From assembly GCF_900113285.1 (NCBI RefSeq), contig NZ_FOOT01000002.1, positions 806,001 through 870,000 on the forward strand: a stretch of 64,000 nucleotides of DNA. The letters are read 5' to 3'. The notes below the pieces were generated by a model. The model was given only the letters and a program-made list of their open reading frames with translations, searched no databases and was not told the origin of the DNA. A program made the position numbers and the translations under genes. The stretch comes from Pontibacter chinhatensis. GTDB lineage: Bacteria; Bacteroidota; Bacteroidia; Cytophagales; Hymenobacteraceae. Shown here one piece after another: positions 17,670 to 28,150 of the stretch. Position 1 is the first letter of the stretch; every line of letters begins with the position of its first letter.

Positions 17670-18587
17670 CTACCGCCTCGCCAGCACCTCGGCTACGCTC
17701 GTCCACGCTATATCAGGGTAGCGGTTGTTATCCAGCGGCTCCAGCTTGGGCAGTCCGCTGTACATATCGCGCATGTACTGCATGCCTTGCCAGGCCGGAA
17801 AGACTTCCTGTTTATTTGGCGTAAGTGCTTTTGTGATTTTTATAAGAGTTTCCAGCAAGCCCAATCCACCGACCTTGAATAAGCTAAACTCTTCGCCGGT
17901 AGCCTTACTCGCAGCTTCTCTCAACCCATGCACATTAAGCACGTCTCCGGCAATGCGCAGGTAACGGGGTGTGGAGGAATCAAGGGCTGCGGCGGCAGTA
18001 TATTCAGCGGTATTTTGGATGGTGGTAAAGTCCATCAGCTGGTTTGCATCGCCATAGTACAAAACCCGCTTTAATGGGAAAAGGACGATGGGCGCTTGCC
18101 CGGTGAGCAGGTCGGCGAACATACCACATAAAATGGACGTGGCGGCTATCGGGGCTTTATCTAATCGCTCTTTAAATGCCTTCCGGAGGTCCAGGTTGCG
18201 GTTGCGGCCGTAAGGCAGCTTCGTAAAATCGATGGCAAAGTCGGAAGGAATAAAACGGGGCACGCCTGCAGCCACCGCCGCACGTAGCAGCAAGGTCTGA
18301 ATGCCCACTACCACATAGTGCAGCCCCGACAGTGCTGATACGACACAAGTTGCCCCCTCGCAGGCTTTGGCCAGTGCAGCAGCGTTATGGAAATCCACCT
18401 CGCAGATAGTGGCTCCTGCCTTTCGCAATGCCTCCACTTTTTCCCTGTCGCTGTTGCTGCGGACCAGCACGCGCACCTGGGCTCCCCTCGCCAGAAGCGA
18501 CTTGGCAATGCGCCCTCCTAAATCCCCTGTGGCACCTGCCAGCACGATAGTGAAGGCATGCGGTTCCAATGTATTGTTCATCGTCAT
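17670..18587 (-). CDS. NmrA-like NAD(P)-binding oxidoreductase
   Basis: 305 residues from ATG 18587; an upstream in-frame start at 18665 would add 26 unconserved residues. The Rossmann motif VLAGATGDLGGRIAKSLLARG lies at the very N-terminus, followed by RVLVRSN, which suggests NADP preference, and a typical NmrA/isoflavone-reductase body (VDFHNAAALAKACEGATCVVSALSG, FIPSDFAIDF). The family includes redox sensors and reductases. The substrate is unknown. The gene is monocistronic, and its end is 39 bp from the convergent small membrane-protein gene. Confidence 0.85.
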   Translation of the reverse strand: MTMNNTLEPHAFTIVLAGATGDLGGRIAKSLLARGAQVRVLVRSNSDREKVEALRKAGATICEVDFHNAAALAKACEGATCVVSALSGLHYVVVGIQTLLLRAAVAAGVPRFIPSDFAIDFTKLPYGRNRNLDLRKAFKERLDKAPIAATSILCGMFADLLTGQAPIVLFPLKRVLYYGDANQLMDFTTIQNTAEYTAAAALDSSTPRYLRIAGDVLNVHGLREAASKATGEEFSLFKVGGLGLLETLIKITKALTPNKQEVFPAWQGMQYMRDMYSGLPKLEPLDNNRYPDIAWTSVAEVLARR

Positions 18588-18926
18588 AGCTGCTCGTTTA
18601 CCTTCGGTTGTAGCAGGTTTTGCGGCAAAGGTTACAACAGGTTCGCAATTGGCCAGACTTTTCATAACTGCTCTTTCAGGTTGCAAGCCCGAAAGGACGA
18701 GAACGAGCTTTCTGAGTGCTTCTGCATCAATTTATTCAGATATAAGGAGAAGAAAATAGCATCAAAGTGCGCTCCCCTTTGGCATTTCTGCTTAAAGCCA
18801 CTTCTATACCGCTGGCTCTGTTTTTAGCTTCCCTGACAAAAAACAGAGAACATAATGATAATCAAGAAGTTAAATTAAAATAATACCAATAGTAAATTTT
18901 TTATTACCATTTTAATTCTTAAGCCT
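18588..18926. other. Divergent spacer, no gene seen
   Basis: 339 nt between two divergent genes. The left half could be the upstream part of the NmrA-like gene if translation starts at 18665. The right 80 nt (about 18840-18926) are strongly AT-rich and are the likely promoter region of the CHRD gene. TTTGGCATTTCTGC at 18778 faintly resembles the sigma-54-like boxes but lacks the rest. Confidence 0.5.
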
Positions 18927-19769
18927 ATGTTACACAGCCTATCCAAAATCAATGTCTTTGCACTAGCGTTAGTGCTCAGCACGATTGTCTTTACCGGCTG
19001 TAAGGACGATGACGACTCCCCGATACCTTTCCCTGACACGAAGGTGTATGATCTGGAATCCGTAGCAGATCCGAACATAGAGGGTACCGCTACCTTTGTA
19101 AGAGTAGACGCAAGAACAACATCCGTCACTATTGTATTGACAGGAACACCCACCGGAGGAGTACATCCTGCCCACATCCATGCCAACACCGCAGCTGAGG
19201 GCGGTCCTATCGTTATTTCATTAAACTCAGTGGACGGCACGACAGGCACCAGCACCACTATTATACAGGAAGATGACAGTGGAAATCCCGTTACCTTCGA
19301 GGACCTGATGGAGTACGATGGTCACCTGAACGTGCACCTGAGCGAGGATCAACTGGACGTGATTGTGGCGCAAGGCGATATCGGGCAGAATGAGCTGACA
19401 GGCAAAGCCAAGCGCTACGAACTTGAAGAGGCGGCTGTACCAGGTATTAGCGGCACCGTTTTGTTTGAGGAGAGGAGAAACGGGGAAGCGTTAGCCACCA
19501 TTTCATTGGAAGGCACTCCGGAAGGAGGCGTGCATCCGGCCCATATTCATGAAAACTCTGCAGAGGAAGGTGGCGGCATAGTGTATACTTTTAACCCGGT
19601 GAACGGCACCACGGGCATGAGCATGTCTAACGTGGCAGAGCTCGACGACGGCACGCCATTTGGCTACAAGGATGTGCTGAAGTATGACGGCCATGTGAAT
19701 GTGCACCTGAGCCCTGAACAATTAGATGTCATCGTAGCCCAGGGGGATATTGGTGTTAATGCGGATTAG
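18927..19769 (+). CDS. Lipoprotein with two CHRD domains
   Basis: 280 residues. The signal ends LVLSTIVFTGCKDDDD, a lipobox with Cys25 followed by acidic residues. Two tandem CHRD-type repeats follow (about 45-150 and 160-278). Each contains TGTPTGGVHPAHIH.N or EGTPEGGVHPAHIH.N, then VNGTTG/VDGTTG, and ends with YDGH.NVHLS..QLDVIVAQGDIG. The HPAHIH histidines are conserved in both and could bind metal. Function unknown; CHRD domains occur in many secreted bacterial proteins. The gene is a single unit with a strong terminator behind it. Confidence 0.88.
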   Translation: MLHSLSKINVFALALVLSTIVFTGCKDDDDSPIPFPDTKVYDLESVADPNIEGTATFVRVDARTTSVTIVLTGTPTGGVHPAHIHANTAAEGGPIVISLNSVDGTTGTSTTIIQEDDSGNPVTFEDLMEYDGHLNVHLSEDQLDVIVAQGDIGQNELTGKAKRYELEEAAVPGISGTVLFEERRNGEALATISLEGTPEGGVHPAHIHENSAEEGGGIVYTFNPVNGTTGMSMSNVAELDDGTPFGYKDVLKYDGHVNVHLSPEQLDVIVAQGDIGVNAD

Positions 19770-19787
19770 GGATATATAAAGGTATAA

Positions 19788-19826
19788 AGCAGCAGCGGCA
19801 GCCAAAGTATGGCTGCCGCTGCTGTT
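19788..19826 (+). terminator. Hairpin terminator after the CHRD gene
   Basis: AGCAGCAGCGGCAGCC (19788-19803) pairs with GGCTGCCGCTGCT (from 19811) across AAAGTAT, followed by GTTTTT. Confidence 0.85.
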
Positions 19827-19844
19827 TTTATGCTTTCTGTTTCT

Positions 19845-19880
19845 CATGCCGCAAGTTTAGCGACAGCGTAACTTGTGGCT
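19845..19880 (+). repeat. Left terminal inverted repeat of the RAYT element
   Basis: 36 bp; reverse-complement match to 20663-20698 with two mismatches. Confidence 0.8.
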
Positions 19881-19888
19881 AATCATAG

Positions 19889-19907
19889 CGCCAGTTTGCA
19901 ACTGGCG
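19889..19907. repeat. REP-type hairpin CGCCAGTT-TGC-AACTGGCG
   Basis: 8-bp perfect arms with a 3-nt loop. Related copies inside the element: AAACTGGCGGCATG near 19974, CCGCCAGTTTGAG near 20556, and GCCAGTTACAAACTGGC near 20637. Confidence 0.7.
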
Positions 19908-19987
19908 AAAGTATAAGTATAACATCTTTACGAACCGACAGCCATGCCAAACCACCTGTTACCACTGCGCTCAAACTGGCGGCATGC

Positions 19988-20536
19988 TTAGTTTAAAAGT
20001 ATAATGTCCACCATTCCTTTTTGGCCAGCGTAGTCTGTGGCACTACTATAAGGGTAATCCTGCGGCGCCCATACAAAGCCAGCTTCCACGGGGTTGTTGT
20101 GAATGTAGTTCAGCTTCTGCTCTATTAGGATATTCGAATTGAGTTCGATAGGCTGGTTGTGCTGCTGCCAGAACTGGAAATCCTGGTTATTGCTATTCCT
20201 CTTACCTTCCCGCTCGAACATCCAGAGCATCCACTCCTTGCGGCTTTCCTGAGGATTATCGACTATGGCTTTTACTATGGTCTTGGAAGTATGCTTTTTC
20301 AGGTCGCGGATGATGTGGGATTGATTTTCTTTCTGTGAGCCGATAATGAGATGCACGTGGTTGGACATGATACACCAAGCGAATACTTCTAGTCCTTTGT
20401 TCTTGATGCAGTAATTTAGGCTGTCAACTACGATGTGTTTATAAGCAGGTCTGGTAAAAACATCTATCCAATGTATCGTTGCGAAAGAAATAAAGTGCAG
20501 CTGGCTCTGATCGCTAATCTTATAGTTTCTGCTCAT
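19988..20536 (-). CDS. REP-associated tyrosine (Y1/HUH) transposase
   Basis: 182 residues. The HUH motif is CIMSNHVHLIIGS (His-Val-His), and the catalytic tyrosine is expected in LNYIHNNPVEAGFV, a hallmark of RAYT/IS200-like proteins. Such enzymes nick and join single-stranded DNA at REP hairpins. They are usually single-copy domesticated elements that spread short repeats and not themselves. The gene is intact and sits within inverted REP-like ends (19845-20698). Start ATG 20536. Confidence 0.9.
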   Translation of the reverse strand: MSRNYKISDQSQLHFISFATIHWIDVFTRPAYKHIVVDSLNYCIKNKGLEVFAWCIMSNHVHLIIGSQKENQSHIIRDLKKHTSKTIVKAIVDNPQESRKEWMLWMFEREGKRNSNNQDFQFWQQHNQPIELNSNILIEQKLNYIHNNPVEAGFVWAPQDYPYSSATDYAGQKGMVDIILLN

Positions 20537-20662
20537 GGCATACTATACGTGCATACCGCCAGTTTGAGTGAAGCGGTAACTGGTGGTTAGATTGGCCGTC
20601 AGTTTGTAACTGCCGAAAGTATAGTTTGCTGAAAACGCCAGTTACAAACTGGCCTCATGTGC

Positions 20663-20698
20663 AGCCACAAGTTGCGCTATCGCTAAACTTGCGGCATG
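20663..20698 (-). repeat. Right terminal inverted repeat of the RAYT element
   Basis: 36 bp; pairs with 19845-19880 with 34 of 36 matches. Confidence 0.8.
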
Positions 20699-20741
20699 TG
20701 TGGTATGGGAAGACTTCCAGGTACTAATTAAGATTAAAAAA

Positions 20742-20774
20742 TAAAGTTGGCAACCACAATGGCTGCCAACTTTA
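20742..20774 (-). terminator. Hairpin terminator for the AT-rich gene at 20792
   Basis: TAAAGTTGGCA (20742-20752) and TGCCAACTTTA (20764-20774). On the minus strand it is followed by TTTTTTAAT. Confidence 0.8.
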
Positions 20775-20791
20775 CACTGAATCATCAGTTA

Positions 20792-21412
20792 TCAGTTAAA
20801 TTTATTTATTCTAGAGATATTAGTAAGAGGTTTATTATAAAAGGTCAGTGTAATAAACATCGTTCTGAATACCTCATTAACTTCAACTGTCAACTCACAG
20901 ACATTATCTATAGAAGGATCTTTAAAAGTAACTATCGTCTCATTATTGAGGCCTTTACTATTATGGACTTCTTCACCAAATAAAAGGGACAATTCATCTA
21001 ATATTTTGTCAAGAGTAGTTCTCCCTCCAATACTTTTCATTGCATCACGTTCTACAATGACATCTTCAAAACTCATCATCTTTGATAAGGAGATCTGGTA
21101 CAACTTGTTTTCTGTAAAGAATAACCTTGTACCGTCGAATTCAATACCGAATTTTTTGTAATCTCTGTTGCGATTATAAAAATTCTCAACAATATACTCC
21201 GTGTTCTTTCCTTCGCTTGCAGTAACATCTAATTCTAAATTATATTTTCCATCAAACTTTTCTTTCTTATCACCATACTTAAAATCCCTAAACCCATTAA
21301 GGTTTTTTAAGTTATTAATATTCTGCGCACAGAGATTGTTCTGGACAAAAAGCATGAATAAGGCCGAATGGAGTAATAATAGGAGTCTGCGGGAACTGTA
21401 AAAAGGCTTCAT
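20792..21412 (-). CDS. Exported protein of unknown function, AT-rich gene
   Basis: 206 residues from ATG 21412; an in-frame start 33 bp upstream is less likely. A signal peptide (SSRRLLLLLHSALFMLFVQNNLCAQ) is followed by about 175 residues with alternating charged and hydrophobic residues (NLNGFRDFKYGDKKEKFDG, GTRLFFTENKLYQISLS, LDELSLLFGEEV). No family recognised with confidence. The composition is clearly lower in GC than its neighbours, with many AAT, AAA and TTA codons. It lies next to the RAYT element, suggesting foreign origin or relaxed composition in a strain-variable spot. It has its own terminator. Confidence 0.6.
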   Translation of the reverse strand: MKPFYSSRRLLLLLHSALFMLFVQNNLCAQNINNLKNLNGFRDFKYGDKKEKFDGKYNLELDVTASEGKNTEYIVENFYNRNRDYKKFGIEFDGTRLFFTENKLYQISLSKMMSFEDVIVERDAMKSIGGRTTLDKILDELSLLFGEEVHNSKGLNNETIVTFKDPSIDNVCELTVEVNEVFRTMFITLTFYNKPLTNISRINKFN

Positions 21413-21571
21413 ACTTGGACTAAATGGGGCTAAAAGTTTTATCAATATATTTTAAATAATTCTTAGACTATATTAATTAAAGTAGGACCAAATAAGTTCA
21501 CTTTGTTTACATCAAACCCAGGTCTAATTACCTATTTCTTTAGATACCTCGCTCTATCTTAGTTGAAAAAT

Positions 21572-21603
21572 GAAAGGCTGCCCAATCGCTCAGGCAGCCT
21601 TTC
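21572..21603. terminator. Hairpin terminator between icd and the AT-rich gene
   Basis: GAAAGGCTGCC (21572-21582) and GGCAGCCTTTC (21593-21603). Read on the minus strand it would end icd, which stops at 21624; on the plus strand it is followed by CCTTTT. Confidence 0.75.
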
Positions 21604-21623
21604 CCTTTTATACTTTATACTTC

Positions 21624-24233
<2,610 letters not shown>

Positions 24234-25601
24234 ATGAGTACAATTTACACTTCACTTAGCTTACACGTCTTACGCTTTCTGCTTATTTCCTGCTTCGCTA
24301 TTTTAGTTTTACCGGCCTCCGCGCAACTTAAAATCATGCCTTTGGGCAACTCCATCACCCAAGGTGATAGCAACAAGCACCCCAGCTACCGCTATGAGCT
24401 CTGGAAGATGCTGATTGATGCAGAGGTGGATTTTGAATTCGTCGGCTCGCACCATGAAAACAAAAACGGTGACAACCCTGCTGTAAAAGGCACGGAGTAT
24501 AAAGGGAAAATCTATACGAATTACAACGAAGGCCACTGGGGCTGGCGTGTGGACGAGATACTTAACGGGAAAGAAGGAGAACCAAACAAACAGCGGCTAA
24601 GCCAATGGCTTAAAAGGTATACGCCGGATGTTGTACTGATGCACCTGGGCACCAATGATATGTTTCAGAACCAGAGTGTAGAGGAAACGCTGGGCGAACT
24701 CCGGGAGGTGGTACGCCAGCTTCGGGCTGATAATCCGGATGTGGTCATCTTCATGGCGCAGCTCATTCCGGCAGATGAGGGCGTGGGCAACGTACAGGCA
24801 AATCAGAACATCAGCAAGCTGAACGCACGCATCCCTGCCCTTGCAGAGGAACTCACCACGCTTCAGTCTCCGGTAATTGTAGTAGACCAAAGTACCGACT
24901 TCGATGCCACCTGGAACCCGAACTCAGTCGAAGGCCAGGGTGATACGCATGATGGCCTGCACCCTAACTTTATTGGCGAGCGAAAAATGGCTCAGCGCTG
25001 GTTCGACGCCCTCATGAATGAGGAGATCGTTCCGCTCCCCGTGGAACTTACCAGTTTCAGCGCCCGCCCAAGTATAAACGGGCAGGTGCAACTGGAGTGG
25101 CAAACCGCATCTGAGACGGATAATGCCTATTTTGAAGTGCAGCGTTCGAAAGACGGGGTAGAGTTTCTGGAGATTGGCCGGGTTGCGGGGGCCGGTACCA
25201 CTGTAGTAGCACAGAACTATACTTTCACGGACTCTACAGCTTCTCCGGGTGATGTATACTATAGGTTAAGGCAGGTAGATACCGACGGCACCAGCCATCT
25301 ATCGCAGGTGGTGCATGTGCAGGTGAAAGAGCAACCGCAGAGGCTGAAAGTATACCCCACCAGCAGCAAGGGCCAGCACGTGACGCTGCACCTGCAGCAC
25401 AGCCACCCCAGCCAGCTAGCTGACGTGCATGTGTATACCAAAGAGGGGAAACTGGTACACAAACAGCAACTGGCTCAGGCTCCTAACGGCACTTTCAGCA
25501 CGAAAATAATCACAGACCAACTACACGGCGCGGGCATTTACCTGGTGCGGGTGCTGGCTGGCGACAAAGTATACTTCTCGAAGTTTGTGGTGGAACGGTA
25601 G
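24234..25601 (+). CDS. Secreted SGNH/GDSL hydrolase with type IX secretion tail
   Basis: 455 residues. Signal peptide to about residue 32 (FCLLI-type core ending LPASAQ). SGNH esterase domain about 33-265: block I GNSITQGD with Ser40, block III HLGTNDM, block V DGLHPN with Asp240 and His243. Closest in flavour to acetylxylan esterase or cellulose-binding GDSL proteins. Then a short linker and an FN3-like/T9SS-substrate region (SFSARPSINGQVQLEWQTASETDNAYFEVQRSKDG), ending in a type A sorting domain (LKVYPTSSKGQ ... GIYLVRVLAGDKVYFSKFVVER). It is probably exported to the cell surface by PorSS and acts on a polysaccharide ester. Its stop codon abuts that of the convergent gene with no gap. Confidence 0.9.
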   Translation: MSTIYTSLSLHVLRFLLISCFAILVLPASAQLKIMPLGNSITQGDSNKHPSYRYELWKMLIDAEVDFEFVGSHHENKNGDNPAVKGTEYKGKIYTNYNEGHWGWRVDEILNGKEGEPNKQRLSQWLKRYTPDVVLMHLGTNDMFQNQSVEETLGELREVVRQLRADNPDVVIFMAQLIPADEGVGNVQANQNISKLNARIPALAEELTTLQSPVIVVDQSTDFDATWNPNSVEGQGDTHDGLHPNFIGERKMAQRWFDALMNEEIVPLPVELTSFSARPSINGQVQLEWQTASETDNAYFEVQRSKDGVEFLEIGRVAGAGTTVVAQNYTFTDSTASPGDVYYRLRQVDTDGTSHLSQVVHVQVKEQPQRLKVYPTSSKGQHVTLHLQHSHPSQLADVHVYTKEGKLVHKQQLAQAPNGTFSTKIITDQLHGAGIYLVRVLAGDKVYFSKFVVER

Positions 25602-26228
25602 TTATACTTTGTCCTGCTCCTCCAGCAGCTGTATCACTTCCTCGTCGGAGGTTTGGGAAAACTGCACATAAAACTGGCCTACCGCCTGGAAGAACGGGGG
25701 CGTGAGCAGGCAAACAAAGTCATCCACCATCTTAGAGAAGCGTGTGGCGGCCTCGGGAGGGGCAACAGGCACAGCCACTACGATCTTGCGCGGATGCTCC
25801 TTTCGCACCAGCTCCACAGTGGCCTCCAGCGTGCGGCCGGTGGCAATGCCATCATCCACAATAATCACCACACGGTCCTGAAGCGGGATGTGCTGCCGCT
25901 TGCCCATAAACAGGCTATACTTCTGCTTCAGGCTTTCCCGGATGCGCCCCACCTCCTGCCGGATATACGCTTCCGGCACATCAGGGCGCGGGCTGTAACT
26001 AACGCTGTCCATACTTACGGCACCGATGGCAAATTCGGGGTTCAGGGGGTGGCCTATCTTTTTGGATACCGTTACCTCCAGGGGCATGCCCAGCTTCTTG
26101 GCTATAGGGGCAGCTACCGGCACGCCACCGCGCGGAATGGCCAGCACCACCCCCTGCTCTCCGGTATACTCCTGCAGCCGCTCTGTCAGCAGTTGCGCCG
26201 CCTCCTCCCTGTTTCGGATCATATCCAT
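25602..26228 (-). CDS. Phosphoribosyltransferase-fold protein
   Basis: 208 residues from ATG 26228; ATG 26222 is possible, and the frame extends uselessly upstream to 26288. Type I PRTase fold: N-terminal VVLAIPRGGVPVAAPIAKKLG, a conserved SKKIGHPLNPEFAIGAV hood, and the PRPP loop VVIIVDDGIATGRTLEAT. This is the COG1926 type, whose substrate is not established. Located just downstream of a dienelactone-hydrolase-like gene on the same strand (185-nt spacer). The two domains are fused in some actinobacterial proteins, so they likely act together. Its last base abuts the SGNH gene end. Confidence 0.88.
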   Translation of the reverse strand: MDMIRNREEAAQLLTERLQEYTGEQGVVLAIPRGGVPVAAPIAKKLGMPLEVTVSKKIGHPLNPEFAIGAVSMDSVSYSPRPDVPEAYIRQEVGRIRESLKQKYSLFMGKRQHIPLQDRVVIIVDDGIATGRTLEATVELVRKEHPRKIVVAVPVAPPEAATRFSKMVDDFVCLLTPPFFQAVGQFYVQFSQTSDEEVIQLLEEQDKV

Positions 26229-26238
26229 GGTTTTAATT

Positions 26239-26408
26239 TTGAATGAGTGATTGAGTAAATGAGTGTATGTAGCTGTGCGCACCGGCAAGTATAGAATCGT
26301 TAAGTATCAAACTCAGACAAAGCCGACCGTCCATAAACTATAGCTGCAAGTAGCGAGTAACGAACAATCAACAACTATTCACGCACCCACTCATTCGCTC
26401 ATTCACAA
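26239..26408. repeat. Spacer with ACTCATTC-type simple repeats
   Basis: GAATGAGTGATTGAGTAAATGAGTG (shown in parts: GAATGAGTGATTGAG then TAAATGAGTG) at about 26240-26264, and the opposite-strand form CACTCATTCGCTCATTCAC at about 26388-26406, flank the spacer between the hydrolase and PRTase genes and can pair with each other. Confidence 0.6.
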
Positions 26409-26413
26409 CTATC

Positions 26414-27097
26414 CTAGGGCTGGTCCTGGCGCAGGGGCTGCTGCTTTTCGGGCTTCACATACTTCCGGAACCAGTCGGTGGCCAGTTGGGCAGCCATTTC
26501 CAGCGCACCCGGCTCTTCAAACAGGTGCGTGGCGTCGGGCACGATTTCCAAATCCTTGATACACTGCATCTGGTCCTGCGCCTGCATGTTCAGCGCCAGC
26601 ACTTCCTCATCCTTGCCACCCACAATCAGCAGCGTCGGCACGCGCAGGTCGGGTAAAACGGCATCGGCCAGGTCAGGGCGGCCACCGCGGCTCACCACGG
26701 CCTTTACAATCTCAGGTCCCTCGGCGGCAGCGGCTCCGATGGCGGAGGCGGCTCCCGTGCTGGCCCCAAAGTAAGCCAGGTTAAAATCCTGGGTGCGCGG
26801 GTCCTGCTGCACCCAGTAGGTCGTGTCGATGAGGCGGCGCGTGAGTTTGGGGATATCAAAGCGGTTGCTGTACTCCTGGTCTTCCTCCTCGGTGAGCAAG
26901 TCGAAGAGCAGCGTGGCAAAACCCGACCGCTGCAGGTGATCTGCCACAAAGCGGTTGCGGCTGCTGAGGCGGCTGCTTCCGCTGCCATGCGAGAAGATAA
27001 TTAACCCGGAGGCGTTCTCCGGAATCACCAAATCGCCAACTAAATGGGCATCCTTCAGCTCTATCCGGACACTGTCGTTGAAAGTATAGTTCATCAT
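26414..27097 (-). CDS. Dienelactone-hydrolase-like alpha/beta hydrolase
   Basis: 227 residues. Alpha/beta-hydrolase fold: oxyanion region LIIFSHGSGSSRLSSRN, nucleophile elbow AYFGASTGAASA (G-A-S-T-G, Ser), acid in LLIVGGKDEEVLAL (Asp), and His in VPDATHLFEEPGALE. The HGSGSSR variant is typical of the hydrolases paired or fused with COG1926 phosphoribosyltransferases. Cytoplasmic, no signal peptide. Probably in one transcription unit with the PRTase gene downstream. Substrate unknown; esters or lactones are possible. Confidence 0.88.
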   Translation of the reverse strand: MMNYTFNDSVRIELKDAHLVGDLVIPENASGLIIFSHGSGSSRLSSRNRFVADHLQRSGFATLLFDLLTEEEDQEYSNRFDIPKLTRRLIDTTYWVQQDPRTQDFNLAYFGASTGAASAIGAAAAEGPEIVKAVVSRGGRPDLADAVLPDLRVPTLLIVGGKDEEVLALNMQAQDQMQCIKDLEIVPDATHLFEEPGALEMAAQLATDWFRKYVKPEKQQPLRQDQP

Positions 27098-27229
27098 AGC
27101 TTGTTATCTTACACTAGTATAAGCATCTGGTTATCTGCCTACTTTGATTACGAACCACCCTACCCAAAGTTCAGAAAGTATACACCTGCCCCCGCTGTGC
27201 GTATCAGGAGAAGTATGGCCTGAATCACG

Positions 27230-27871
27230 ATGCGTTATTTATACTTTATACTTGCCTTATTGCTTCTATTGAGTGCCTGCAGCCCTGACAGGAAACCTGA
27301 TGGCGAGCAGCAGACGAACTCCCTGGAGACGGAGCAGGAAGGAACGGTGGCAGCCGACACTACTTTTGAGCAGGCATTCAACCAGTTCTTTTCGGCACTG
27401 CAGGCTGCTGATACGGCCGCTCTAAACCAGTTTCTGCACCCGAAGTATGGCTTATGGGTGATTGAGCAGCCGGGCGCGGTGCCTAAAATGACTTTCGTAA
27501 GAAATATCAGCAGCTTTAAACGTGCGTTTCAGGATCGCTCTTTCCTGACGGTAAAAGACGAGGTAAAAACCTGCGACCTGCAACAGGAATCCTGGCCTAC
27601 CTTCAACTGTGCAGACATGGATTACGAAGCCGGTAAATCAGGCTATAGCAAGGACGGGTGCTTTGCAGCCGGCCCCGGGCCTTTCGTGAAAAGCGGCTAC
27701 TGGAATTATGCCGACCTGCCTCCGGCACAGTTAAAACAGGTAGAAGCCACCTTGCCGCTGGTACAGCAATCCGTCCTGCACACCGCCACCTCCTTCGAGT
27801 TTCACTTCGGCTTTGTAGAAGGCCGCTGGTATCTGCTGTTCGCAAAGCTAATCTACCCCTGCAGCGCCTGA
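27230..27871 (+). CDS. Lipoprotein of unknown function
   Basis: 213 residues. Lipoprotein signal RYLYFILALLLLLSACSPD with Cys17, a short acidic/Gln linker, then a compact domain of about 160 residues (FEQAFNQFFSALQAADTAALNQFLHPKYGLWVIEQPG). The opening resembles NTF2/SnoaL-like folds, but catalytic residues cannot be pointed out. It has five cysteines after the lipid site (including CDL, FNCADM, DGCFA, YPCSA), so disulfides are likely. A TATACTT-rich start; followed by a low-complexity spacer. Confidence 0.65.
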   Translation: MRYLYFILALLLLLSACSPDRKPDGEQQTNSLETEQEGTVAADTTFEQAFNQFFSALQAADTAALNQFLHPKYGLWVIEQPGAVPKMTFVRNISSFKRAFQDRSFLTVKDEVKTCDLQQESWPTFNCADMDYEAGKSGYSKDGCFAAGPGPFVKSGYWNYADLPPAQLKQVEATLPLVQQSVLHTATSFEFHFGFVEGRWYLLFAKLIYPCSA

Positions 27872-28150
27872 GGAGAGTTTGGGAGTTTGAGAGTTAGAGA
27901 ATTTAGGAGTTAAAGAGTCGTAGAGACGCAATACGTTGCGTCTTAGAACTGGAAAGGTTGGATTGTGATGAGTCTATACTTTCAAGGAGCTTCTACAGCT
28001 ACCACCATTAATCAGAAAAAACGTATGCACGTAACAATGAGCTTAGACTTCAAACCAAGCCCATACTTTCTAACCTTCTAACTTTCTAACCTTCTAACTT
28101 TTTAACTCCACAACTCTCTAACTCCTAAACTCTCTAACCCTCTAACTCCC
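27872..28150. repeat. Low-complexity GAGTT/AACTC tracts with a hairpin before the endonuclease V gene
   Basis: First GAGTTTGGGAGTTTGAGAG-type sequence (27874-27920), then the hairpin AGACGCAA-TACG-TTGCGTCT (27924-27943). About 110 nt of ordinary sequence follow, then a CT-rich tract of TAACCTTC, TAACTTTC and AACTCTC words (28068-28148) running straight into ATG 28151. The first and last tracts are roughly reverse complements of each other and resemble the tract before dnaX. Confidence 0.75.

Larger units (their letters stand above)
19845..20698. mobile_element. RAYT-bearing element with 36-bp inverted ends
   Basis: About 854 bp bounded by imperfect inverted repeats at 19845-19880 and 20663-20698 (34 of 36 identical as reverse complements; CATGCCGCAAGTTTAGCG at the left end). 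Inside lie further inverted copies: 19956-19985 against 20551-20580, and small hairpins built on CGCCAGTT..AACTGGCG. One gene, a Y1-type transposase, fills the middle on the minus strand. This is the layout of a REP-associated transposase flanked by its own REP sequences. No clear target-site duplication is visible. Confidence 0.75.

Noticed and set aside
18778-18791. TTTGGCATTTCTGC as a third sigma-54-like box
   Set aside because: Lacks the rest of the 20-bp box and no TGTnCGCTTyCGnnACA sites are nearby.
25968-25984. ATACGCTTCCGGCACA-like match to the activator site
   Set aside because: Inside the PRTase coding sequence, half-sites broken, no pair at 34 bp.
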